This document shows positions 22,612 to 29,962 of a stretch of 49,182 nucleotides of DNA, piece after piece. This stretch comes from Phycisphaerae bacterium (GTDB lineage Bacteria; Planctomycetota; Phycisphaerae; Phycisphaerales; UBA1924). Location of the stretch: positions 1-49,182 of the forward strand of contig JAUIFD010000005.1 of NCBI GenBank assembly GCA_030429485.1. The letters are read 5' to 3'. Under the pieces are notes generated by a model that was given only the letters and a program-made list of their open reading frames with translations, had not been told where the DNA came from and did no database searches. The position numbers were made by a program, and so were the translations under genes. Positions within the stretch are counted from its first letter, which is position 1; each line of letters opens with the position of its first letter.

Positions 22612-25600
22612 CCCAGATCTCCGAGCTGTGCTCGAAGCGCTTCGAGTTCGGCCTCCGCGGCGGCGAGCTGATCGCGCGTCTGCTGCACGAGGTGGGCCGG
22701 CGCCTTGTTGGCGTACCCTGGGTTGGCGAGTCGCCCGGCGAGGGCGCTCACCGACTTCTCCCGCTCGCCGATCTCGCGCTCCAGGCGTTCACGCTCGGCT
22801 CCGGCGTCGAGCGCGTCGGCAAGATCAGAGAGTGCGAGATCGCACTCCACCGCACGGAAGGCGACGCTCGCTCGCGGAGCGTCGGTGGTCGTGACTTCCG
22901 CGAGGCCAGCGAGCGAACGGATCACGACCTCAGCTGAGTCAATGATCGGCTGCATGCGCGAGGCTGCGCTTGCGGGCACGTGCAGCGTGATCTTGCGACG
23001 CGGCTGCACCGTGTGCTGCGCACGCACCTCGCGGATCGCGGTGATCAACTCCTGCACCTGCGCCCACCCTTGCTCGGCGTCACCATCGACGAACCGGTCC
23101 GCGACCCGCGGCCACCCGGCGGTGCAGAGCAGACTGCCCGTGCGCGGCTCGGTGAGTACGAGGTCCTGGATCTCCGGCAGCTCGATCGTGCGCAGCTGCT
23201 CGTGGATCGCCTCGGTGATGAACGGACACGCCGGGTGCAGCAATCGCAGGATCGCGTCGAGCACGTGGCGCAGCACAGCTTGCTGCGCGGGCGATTCCTT
23301 GAGCGTTGGCTTCACCGCTTCGAGATACCAGTCGCAGTAGTCGTTCCAGAGAAGCTTGTAGAGCGTCTCGGCGTAGGTCGCAAACTGATAGCTCTCGAGC
23401 GCGTCGTCGCACGCGGTGATCGCACGCGCGAGGCGGGAGAGCATCCAGCGATCGGGGAGGCTGAGGGACTCGAGCGAGACGGATTGCGACGTTGTCTTGC
23501 TCGGAGCCGCGTGTTCGCGCAGCATCGTGATGACGAATCGCGACGCGTTCCAGAGCTTGTTGCAAAAGTTGCGCCCGAGGTCGAAGCGCGGCGAGGTGTT
23601 GCGCCCCGTCTCCGGGTCGCGCTCCACGGGCATGCGCACGTCCTGCGTCTGCGTCGTCATGTTGACGAGCGTGAAGCGCATCGCGTCGGCGCCGTGCGTG
23701 TGGATGATGTCGAGCGGGTCCACGCCGTTGCCCAGGCTTTTCGACATCTTGCGCCCCTCGCCGTCCTGGATCATGGCGTGGATAAAGACATCCCTGAACG
23801 GCGGCGGGCCGCTCACTTCCTCACTTCGTGCCTCCGTGCCTTCGTGCCTCCGTGCCTCTCCCAGGAAGTACCGATTGAACATTGTCATCCGCGAGACCCA
23901 CAGCGTGATGATCTCGCGTGCCGTGGTGAGCACGGATGTGGGGTTGAAGGCGGCGAGCAGGCCCGCGGTGTCCTGGAAGCCGTGCGAGAGCATGAGCGCG
24001 CGCAGGTCGATGAGATCCTCGCCGATCGCCTGCGGTTCATCAGCCTTGAGCCCGACCGCGCACACGAGGTCGCTCGCGCTCTGGATGTCGTCGGGCTCGG
24101 TGAGCGGCGCAGCGTCGGCGCCGTCGCGCATCAGATCGCTCTCGCGGAAGAGCTGGTATTGCAGGGCCTGCGGGCCGCCGGTCTTCTTGTGGTCGTCGCG
24201 GAAGTGCAGCAGCGCGTCGATCAACTCGCCGGATGGCGCGTCAGCCTCACCGATGAACGCCTTCCACGTGCCGACGCGCTTGACCCACACCGAACGGATC
24301 GTGTGCGGCGCGATCGCGTCGATCTGCTCGGGCGTGACGAGGGGAAGATCATCGCCCGGCCACCCGAGCGTGGAGAGCGGCCAGAGACCGGAGGAGAACC
24401 ACGTGTCAAGGACGTCGGGGTCTTGTTCGAAGATCGGACTGGCGTTGAGTGCGTCGATAACCTCTTGGTCACTCGGATCACGAATACAGATCGATGCACG
24501 GTCCATCATCTGGTCAACTGCGGCGGCGAGGTTATCGATGGTGATCGGCGGGTATTCCTGCCGGGGCTCTACTTGAACCGCGATGCGACCCTCGTGCTCC
24601 CAATCCTGGACGCGCTTCTTGAATTGTGAGGCATGTGCTTCAAGTCCACCAAACCCCGGGGCAGTCCACACCGGAATCCGATGCCCCCACCAGAGCTGGC
24701 GCGAGATGCACCAGTCGCGCAGGTTGTCGTGCCACACTTCGTACGTCTTGGCGTACCGCGCGGGGTGGAAGGTCATGGTGGCGTCGGTAGATGCCCCGTC
24801 CTCAGTTGCATCCTCTCTCCCCCTTCTTCCCCCCCTCGTGGCACAGGCGTCTCGCCTGTGTTCTCCGTACCCCTCTCTTTCCGACGAGGGCTCACCGCTC
24901 CACTCTCCCTCGAACCAGAGAAACTCGTAGTTCTTCGGGTCGTCCACAAGCTCCGCTCGTCGCGGGTTGTCGCGCACATACCGCAGTGTGTGCTCGAACT
25001 CGCCGTCGTTGCGGATCAGATGATCGAACGACTCGTCCTGCCACACTGCGCCGCCAGCGCGCCCCTTCGCAATCTCGTGCGCGGAGAAGCTCTTGACTGA
25101 GTGCAGCAGTTCGGAGAGCGACCAGTACTCGTCGGAGCCTTCTGCCTGGGGAAGCGGGGTGCAGACGAGGTGGACGTGATCGGGCATGACAACCGCCAGA
25201 TGCACGAGCATTCTCTTGTTGTGCCAGTGCGTGCAGGCGTCGAGGGCGATGCGCCGTTCCGGGTCGGAGAGTTCGCTGGCGGCTCTCCAAGTGACAAAGT
25301 AGGTCTTGCCGCCGATTTGCCAGTGGGGGAGGTTGCGCTCGTGTGTGGTGAGTTGTCCAGGGGTGATCGGGAGTCCAGCGGAGGACACAGGCGAGACGCC
25401 TGTACCACGAGGAGGGGTAGGAGTGGTAGGGGGGGATTCCGGCGTCGATTCCGGCCATGCCTCAAGCGAGCCTTCCGTCCGCTGTTCGCGCACGAGCGCA
25501 CGCTGGGCTTCGCCGCGCAGGCGGTCGTCGGTGACCTTCACGTACCACTGATCCGTGTAGTACGGCTCGATCGGCGCGTGGCTCCGGTACGAGTGCCCGA

Positions 25601-26858
25601 CGGAGTGGCGGTACGGCACCACCTTCTCAAGCAGGCTCGCGTGCCCGCCGGAGACCTCGCGGTCGCGGAACTCCTTGATCACCAGCTCGCGCGCGTCCTC
25701 GCGGCTCTTGCCGATGAAGACGTGCGCGCCCGAGTGCGGGTCGTAATCGCTCCACCCGTGGTCGGGGGAGATCGAGCCGTCGGGCGCCATGATGTTGAGG
25801 ATCGCAAGCCCGTGACGCTGCCCGATGTCGTAGTCGTTGGGGTCGTGCGCGGGCGTGACTTTCAAGAACCCCGTCGCAAACTTCGCCTTCGCATCCACGC
25901 CTTCCGCGTCAGGGTCGGCAGCCGGCATCACGACGTAATCGTCCTCCACGATCGGGATCACGCGCCCGACGAGCGGCAACTCCACGTACAGCCCACGCAG
26001 CGGGGCGGCACGCTCGTCCTCGGGGTTGATCGCGACGCCCGTATCGCCCAGGTACGTCTCGGGGCGTGTCGTCGCGACCGTCACCCACGCCTGCTCGTCG
26101 TCGGGCATCTCGCCCGCGCCGGGATACCCGCGGGCCGCGAGCTCGCCCCACGTCACCGGGTCGGCGTCGTCGCGCTCGTGCTTGTGCACGAGCGGGTAGC
26201 GCAGGTAGTAGAAGTGTCCGTCGATCTCGCGCATCTCGACTTCGTCATCCGCGAGCGCGGTCTGCGTGACGGGGTCCCAGTTCACGAGTCGCTTGCCGCG
26301 GTAGATCAGCCCGTCCTTAAACAGACGGAAGAACGCCTCGCGCACCGCCCGCGCGCACACTTCATCCATGGTGAAGCGCTGGCGTTCCCAGTCGCACGAG
26401 CATCCCATCGCCTTGAGCTGATCGGTGATGCGCTGTTCGTACTCGTCCTTCCACGCCTGCACCTTGGCGATGAACCGCTCGCGCCCGTGCTCGCCGCGGG
26501 CTTCCATCGCCTTGTAGTCGGCCAGGGCGGGCTCGCCGGCTTCCTTGAGGCGCCGGTCCACGACGGTCTGCGTCGCGATGCCGGCGTGGTCGGTGCCGGG
26601 CATCCAGAGGGTCTCGAACCCGCGCATGCGGTGGGCGCGGGCCAGGACATCCTGAAGGGTGTTATTGAGCGCGTGCCCGAGGTGGAGGGCGGCCGTGACG
26701 TTGGGCGGCGGGATGAGGATGCAGTAGGGGGCCGCCTCGCCGCGCAGGACGCGCGCCGGGTCGGCATGAAAGGCGCGGGCGTCGTCCCACCGAGCGCGGA
26801 TGCGGTCTTCGTGCTCGGTGGGCTGGTATCTGGTCGGCATTTCAGGCGGCGAAGTCAT
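22608..26858 (-). CDS. valS: Valyl-tRNA synthetase carrying an in-frame RAYT insertion
   Basis: ValRS charges tRNA-Val. The predicted 1416-residue chain is far above the usual 880-950. Class I motifs are present: PPPNVTAALHLGH (HLGH 59-62) and K1037-M-S-K-S1041. The editing-domain segment TTRPETYLGDT and the second catalytic half DWCISRQLWWGHRIPVW are intact, and the C-terminal helix (EAELEALRAQLGDLG) forms the usual coiled coil. Between TDDRLRGEAQRALV and TFHPARYAKTYEVW, about residues 478-680, a complete RAYT-like domain with its REP palindromes is inserted without a stop codon. Near residue 1000 a tandem repeat adds RRHEGTEARSEE just before PFRDVFIHAM. The ATG at 26858 is chosen; one at 26840 is also possible. 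Its stop overlaps the next gene's start. Confidence 0.95.
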   Translation of the reverse strand: MTSPPEMPTRYQPTEHEDRIRARWDDARAFHADPARVLRGEAAPYCILIPPPNVTAALHLGHALNNTLQDVLARAHRMRGFETLWMPGTDHAGIATQTVVDRRLKEAGEPALADYKAMEARGEHGRERFIAKVQAWKDEYEQRITDQLKAMGCSCDWERQRFTMDEVCARAVREAFFRLFKDGLIYRGKRLVNWDPVTQTALADDEVEMREIDGHFYYLRYPLVHKHERDDADPVTWGELAARGYPGAGEMPDDEQAWVTVATTRPETYLGDTGVAINPEDERAAPLRGLYVELPLVGRVIPIVEDDYVVMPAADPDAEGVDAKAKFATGFLKVTPAHDPNDYDIGQRHGLAILNIMAPDGSISPDHGWSDYDPHSGAHVFIGKSREDARELVIKEFRDREVSGGHASLLEKVVPYRHSVGHSYRSHAPIEPYYTDQWYVKVTDDRLRGEAQRALVREQRTEGSLEAWPESTPESPPTTPTPPRGTGVSPVSSAGLPITPGQLTTHERNLPHWQIGGKTYFVTWRAASELSDPERRIALDACTHWHNKRMLVHLAVVMPDHVHLVCTPLPQAEGSDEYWSLSELLHSVKSFSAHEIAKGRAGGAVWQDESFDHLIRNDGEFEHTLRYVRDNPRRAELVDDPKNYEFLWFEGEWSGEPSSEREGYGEHRRDACATRGGRRGREDATEDGASTDATMTFHPARYAKTYEVWHDNLRDWCISRQLWWGHRIPVWTAPGFGGLEAHASQFKKRVQDWEHEGRIAVQVEPRQEYPPITIDNLAAAVDQMMDRASICIRDPSDQEVIDALNASPIFEQDPDVLDTWFSSGLWPLSTLGWPGDDLPLVTPEQIDAIAPHTIRSVWVKRVGTWKAFIGEADAPSGELIDALLHFRDDHKKTGGPQALQYQLFRESDLMRDGADAAPLTEPDDIQSASDLVCAVGLKADEPQAIGEDLIDLRALMLSHGFQDTAGLLAAFNPTSVLTTAREIITLWVSRMTMFNRYFLGEARRHEGTEARSEEVSGPPPFRDVFIHAMIQDGEGRKMSKSLGNGVDPLDIIHTHGADAMRFTLVNMTTQTQDVRMPVERDPETGRNTSPRFDLGRNFCNKLWNASRFVITMLREHAAPSKTTSQSVSLESLSLPDRWMLSRLARAITACDDALESYQFATYAETLYKLLWNDYCDWYLEAVKPTLKESPAQQAVLRHVLDAILRLLHPACPFITEAIHEQLRTIELPEIQDLVLTEPRTGSLLCTAGWPRVADRFVDGDAEQGWAQVQELITAIREVRAQHTVQPRRKITLHVPASAASRMQPIIDSAEVVIRSLAGLAEVTTTDAPRASVAFRAVECDLALSDLADALDAGAERERLEREIGEREKSVSALAGRLANPGYANKAPAHLVQQTRDQLAAAEAELEALRAQLGDLG
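23824..23855 (-). repeat. 8-bp tandem repeat inside valS
   Basis: The plus strand reads CTTCGTGC CTCCGTGC CTTCGTGC CTCCGTGC, four units of CTYCGTGC, or two exact 16-bp copies. In the ValS frame it encodes RRHEGTEARSEE-like residues that have no counterpart in ordinary ValRS at this place. It lies about 70 bases upstream (in coding sense) of the KMSKS codons. Confidence 0.85.
24834..24867 (-). repeat. REP-like palindrome, copy A
   Basis: A 34-bp element with the core CACAGGCGAGACGCCTGTG on the minus strand, able to form an 8-bp stem with a 3-base loop. It borders the RAYT domain on its C-terminal side. In the ValS frame it encodes RRDACATRGG. It differs from copies B and C at one or two positions (GGAGAAC instead of GGAGGAC). 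Confidence 0.9.
25379..25412 (+). repeat. REP-like palindrome, copy B
   Basis: Same 34-bp element in the opposite orientation to copy A, starting CGGAGGACACAGGCGAGACG and ending with CCACGAGG; one base (TGTACC for TGTGCC) differs from copy C. It borders the N-terminal side of the RAYT domain and is read by valS as PRGTGVSPVSSA. Confidence 0.9.
25435..25455. repeat. 9-bp direct repeat at the edge of the RAYT insertion
   Basis: GATTCCGGC occurs at 25435-25443 and again at 25447-25455, three bases apart, just outside REP copy B. It encodes PES.PES in ValS. It could be local slippage or a trace of the insertion. Confidence 0.55.
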
Positions 26859-26919
26859 GGCGGGGGAGTGTACGGGCGCGGGCGGGCGCGCCCGGGCCGT
26901 GCGGCGCGCCGATTGCGTA

Positions 26920-27981
26920 ATGTCGTCCATGGCGAGTGCGACGCACGGACGGACCGCGGCTGGGTTTCTGGTGGTGGGGCTCCTCATCATCGTGGGAGCG
27001 GCCGCGTTTGTGACCATCCAGCGCATCGGACCGTCGAAGGTCTTCGGCACGATGGGCGCTGGCGAGCGCGGCACGATTGCGCCCGAATCTGGCTCGGCAC
27101 CCCCGGGGGGGATCGCCGATGCGGAGACGCTGCAGGCCGTGATCGACTCGGCGATGACGCTCGTGCAACAGGGCGAGGTGTCGCGGGCCGAATCGGTGCT
27201 CGCCGCGGCCGTGCGCGAGCATCCGGGTGATGGCGAGTTGCGTCTTGCGCACGCGCGCACGCTCGTGGAGCTCAAGCGTCCGAGTGAGGCGTACGCCGCG
27301 TACGAGGCGGCCATCGCGACCGGTGCGACCGGGGCGGATGTGCAGTTCGAGGCGGGCACCGTCGCGAATATGGCGGGGCGCGCGGAGCGTGCCGTCGAGC
27401 ACTTCTCCGAGGCGCAGCGTGCTGCCCCGACCAACGCGGAGTACTCTCTGTATCTCGCGCAGGTGCAGCGCAAGCTCGGCGAACGTTCCGCAGCACGCAA
27501 GAACCTCTTGCTCGCGACGCGCAGCGACGATTCCCTCTCGATCGCCTGGGGCACGCTCGCAGACATGGAGCTCGAGGACAACCGCGCCGGCGTCGCGTTG
27601 CAGTACATCGCCAAGGCACGAGAGCTCGAGCCGCGTGAGCCGGTGTGGCGCCTCATCGAGGCGCGCGCGCTCAAGCGTCAGAACGAGCCGGGGCGTGCGC
27701 TGATGGTGCTCGAGGGTATCGATGGCGACGATCGATACTCGCTGCCCGTGCTCAGGCTGGTCGGCGAGTGCTTCGCCCTGCTCGGACGCCCGGACGATGC
27801 GTCGGCACGGTTTGTCGAAGCGGCCGAGCGTCCCGGCGCTGCACCCGAAGTGCTCTTTGAGACCGCCATCTGGTGCGAGCGCGCCGAAGACGGGGACGCC
27901 GCGATCAAATGGGCCCGATTTGCCGCGATGCAGGGGCACGAAGAGGCCGCTGCGCTCGTCCGCCGACTTGAGGGCGAATAG
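26920..27981 (+). CDS. Membrane-anchored TPR-repeat protein
   Basis: The predicted 353-residue product has an N-terminal membrane helix (AAGFLVVGLLIIVGAAAFVTI, about 11-31) and then, from about residue 70, tandem helix pairs with TPR spacing: DSAMTLVQQGEVSRAESVLAAAV, LRLAHARTLVELKRPSEAYAAYEAAI, VQFEAGTVANMAGRAERAVEHFSEA, YSLYLAQVQRKLGERSAARKNLL, and later WGTLADMELEDNRAGVALQYIAKA. TPRs mediate protein binding; the partner is unknown. ATG at 26920 or 26929 (MSS or MAS); neither has a clear ribosome site. It is divergent from valS with 61 bases between, and ends at a hairpin. Confidence 0.82.
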   Translation: MSSMASATHGRTAAGFLVVGLLIIVGAAAFVTIQRIGPSKVFGTMGAGERGTIAPESGSAPPGGIADAETLQAVIDSAMTLVQQGEVSRAESVLAAAVREHPGDGELRLAHARTLVELKRPSEAYAAYEAAIATGATGADVQFEAGTVANMAGRAERAVEHFSEAQRAAPTNAEYSLYLAQVQRKLGERSAARKNLLLATRSDDSLSIAWGTLADMELEDNRAGVALQYIAKARELEPREPVWRLIEARALKRQNEPGRALMVLEGIDGDDRYSLPVLRLVGECFALLGRPDDASARFVEAAERPGAAPEVLFETAIWCERAEDGDAAIKWARFAAMQGHEEAAALVRRLEGE

Positions 27982-27987
27982 AAAGGA

Positions 27988-28030
27988 ACGCGGCCGGGCT
28001 CACTCACTCGCCCGGCCGCGTCCATTGTTG
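27988..28030. terminator. Hairpin terminator between convergent genes
   Basis: ACGCGGCCGGGC (27988-27999) pairs perfectly with GCCCGGCCGCGT (28010-28021) around a 10-base loop. The following CCATTGTTG is a weak T-tract. It serves the TPR gene and perhaps the convergent gene. Confidence 0.75.
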
Positions 28031-28046
28031 CGTGCATCAGTCATGA

Positions 28047-28718
28047 CTACTTCGACGAAACGAGTCTAACGACTCCAGAGTTCATGATGTTTCCTGGGAG
28101 CGAGATTCGGGTCGCGCCCTCAAGCGAGCCGGCGTCCACGCGGCGCTTCGTGCCGCTCTGACGCGGCGCCTCGGGGCGAATCTGAATCGTCGCGGCCGGC
28201 GTGATCTCGCCGATTTCTTGGGCCTTGGGTTCCACGCCATAGACAATAGCGTTCACGACCCCGGGGTTTACATGGGTGCGAACGCCGCCGGAGTAGTTGT
28301 TCTGTCGCAGCCAATAGACGCGCGCATCCTCCAGGTGAGCAAGCCCCTCACCTTCGAGGCGCGTCCAGGGCGAGAGCCCGATCGCGAGCGTGCCGACACG
28401 GGCGTACATCGTCGGCGCGTAGTTCTGCGGGGCGCCGTACTTGGTCGGGCCGGGCTCAGGCCAATCGGCAGCCCACACGGCGGGCGCGCTGTGCGTGAAT
28501 GTCTCGCCCACCCAGAGGCGGCCGTTGAAACCCGGTCGACGTGTGTCATCCACACGGCCTTCCGCGTACGGGCGCGGAGTGGCAAGCGGGCCGTTGTCAA
28601 TCATCGAGTTGTTCGCGAAGGGCACGCGGGCGCGCAGATGCACGCCGTGCGTCTCAGGCGAATCGGGTGCGCTCGACAACGTCGCGGCCACGAGGGCCAG
28701 GGCAATGGTGCTCGTCAT
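28047..28718 (-). CDS. Hypothetical secreted protein
   Basis: Unrecognised 223-residue product with a short signal peptide (MTSTIALALVAATLSSA). The mature part is rich in Pro, Arg, Asn and Tyr (NYAPTMYARVGTLAIGLSPWTRLEGEGLAHLEDARVYW), contains no Cys, and ends RISLPGNIMNSGVVRLVSSK. GGAG seven bases before the ATG supports the start. It is alone between a terminator and the Opp/glycosyltransferase operon. No family or enzyme motif can be named. Confidence 0.7.
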   Translation of the reverse strand: MTSTIALALVAATLSSAPDSPETHGVHLRARVPFANNSMIDNGPLATPRPYAEGRVDDTRRPGFNGRLWVGETFTHSAPAVWAADWPEPGPTKYGAPQNYAPTMYARVGTLAIGLSPWTRLEGEGLAHLEDARVYWLRQNNYSGGVRTHVNPGVVNAIVYGVEPKAQEIGEITPAATIQIRPEAPRQSGTKRRVDAGSLEGATRISLPGNIMNSGVVRLVSSK

Positions 28719-28863
28719 GTCTTGTCTCCATCCATGGGTTCGAGGCGAACCCCTCCATCCCCAGTGTCTTGAGAAGATGGGCGCAGTTCAAGCCCAAATG
28801 CGCACCGATGGCCCGCATAATCCATCTGGACGTGAGCACGCGGTGCCTCTCGGACCCTCTGGG

Positions 28864-29961
28864 CTAGGTCGTCGTGCGATCGAGGCGGATCGGGTCGGGC
28901 ACTGAGTTCGACTCGTAGAGCCCGAGCACCGCGGAGACGTGACCACTTGCGCGGTGGTTGTCCTTCACGAACGCGCGTGCGGACTGTCCGAGGGCTCGGG
29001 CTGCCGCTGGATCGTCGAGGACGTCGGCGATGGCGTGCGCCCATGCGTCGCGCGTCGGCTTGGCGACGAGGCGACACGTGCGTCCGTCGATGAGCGACGC
29101 GTTCATGGGGTCGGGCGCCGCGAGCACCGGTAGCCCGTGCGCCATCGCATCAAGCACCAGGCAGTGGTGTTCGCCGAGCGCCTCGGGCCACAAGACGAGA
29201 TCAACGTGCAGCGTGACGTCGCGATGCAGGTCGACGTTGTCGATGAGCGAGAGCGCCTCACGCACCTGCAAGCGCCCCGCAAGCTGCCAGAGCTCTGCGC
29301 GCTGCGCCGCATCGGCGTCGACGATCGCGAGCAGCGACGGGCGCACGCGGCGCGCTTCGCCGAGGCCCTCCAGCGCCGCGCGGATCGCCTCCGGCTGGTG
29401 GCCGCCACCCCCCAGAAGCAGCGCCGGCGCTCGTCCGTCGGCCAGGATCGGGGATGGATCGGTCGGCGTGATCACGCCCCACGGCGTGTGACGCGCGTCG
29501 GCGCCGCGCAGCTCGCGTGAGAGCGCGCGCGCAATCTCACGATCTGGAGAGCAGAACACCGGTTCGACCTTCTCATTCGCGGTGGCGAAGGTCTTCGCCC
29601 GGGCGATGAGCCCCGCGCGCCAGACCTCGATGATTAGCGTCGATCCCAGGATCTCGGCCACCCGCGCCGCAAAGCTCCACGCCCGCCCGCCGAACACGTG
29701 CACGACGTCGATCGGCTCGGTCTTCGGCCCGGTGAGCTGCTCGACGAGCGCCCCCGCTCGTGCCCCGAGCGTCAGGGGGGGGCCCGAGTCGCGATACGTG
29801 ATCGCGGTGGCGAGCGCCTCGGAATCGGGCTCGGGGAGCCCCGACTCCGGCACCGCATGCACCACGCGCACCCCCGCATCGACAAGCCCTACCTCAAGGC
29901 GCGCGAGCATGGCCCGCTCACGCCCGGCGAAGCTCCGATCGGCGAGAATCAGGACGCGCAT
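28864..29961 (-). CDS. Glycosyltransferase (GT4-like, GT-B fold)
   Basis: The 365-residue product starts MRVLILADRSFAGRERAMLARLEVGLVDAGVRVVHAVPE, the Rossmann half of a GT-B enzyme; VHVFGGRAWSFAARVAEIL follows. In the second half, LLLGGGGHQPEAIRAALEGL and HVDLVLWPEALGEHHCLVLDAMAHGLPVLA match the GT4 donor-binding region (E-x7-E-type motif: EALGEHHCLVLDAMA). The acceptor is unknown. It starts two bases after the oppD stop, so it is the last gene of the Opp operon, an unusual partner for a peptide importer. Confidence 0.82.
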   Translation of the reverse strand: MRVLILADRSFAGRERAMLARLEVGLVDAGVRVVHAVPESGLPEPDSEALATAITYRDSGPPLTLGARAGALVEQLTGPKTEPIDVVHVFGGRAWSFAARVAEILGSTLIIEVWRAGLIARAKTFATANEKVEPVFCSPDREIARALSRELRGADARHTPWGVITPTDPSPILADGRAPALLLGGGGHQPEAIRAALEGLGEARRVRPSLLAIVDADAAQRAELWQLAGRLQVREALSLIDNVDLHRDVTLHVDLVLWPEALGEHHCLVLDAMAHGLPVLAAPDPMNASLIDGRTCRLVAKPTRDAWAHAIADVLDDPAAARALGQSARAFVKDNHRASGHVSAVLGLYESNSVPDPIRLDRTTT

Positions 29962-29962
29962 C

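Larger units (their letters stand above)
24834..25423 (-). mobile_element. RAYT-type (HUH, Y1) transposase domain with flanking REP-like palindromes, in frame in valS
   Basis: The translated insert contains a full Y1 transposase domain from about LPHWQIGGKTYFVTWRAAS (ValS residue 505) to FLWFEG (about 651). The HUH motif is MPDHVHLV (His561 and His563). The Trp motif is VWQDESFDHLIR, and HTLRYVRDNP supplies Tyr627 at the place of the catalytic Tyr115 of E. coli TnpA-REP, whose corresponding segment I recall as HVDYIYINP. REP-like copies border it in inverted orientation at 24834-24867 and 25379-25423, the usual RAYT arrangement. There is no ATG before the domain and no stop after it: it reads through from and into ValS. 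I take it as an element inserted in the loop before the second catalytic half, either tolerated or put to use by the host. Confidence 0.88.

Noticed and set aside
25026-25028. Loss of the RAYT catalytic tyrosine (Phe in ESFDH)
   Set aside because: I first took this Phe as replacing the catalytic Tyr, but by comparison with recalled E. coli TnpA-REP the catalytic Tyr lies in the later D/R-Y-I/V-x-x-N-P segment, which is intact here (Tyr627).
24834-25423. Intein in ValS
   Set aside because: No Cys/Ser at an N-terminal splice junction, no His-Asn at a C-terminal junction, and the domain is a Y1 transposase, not a Hint domain.
26859-27674. Extension of valS to 1688 residues
   Set aside because: The added part lacks synthetase features and overlaps the TPR gene on the other strand.
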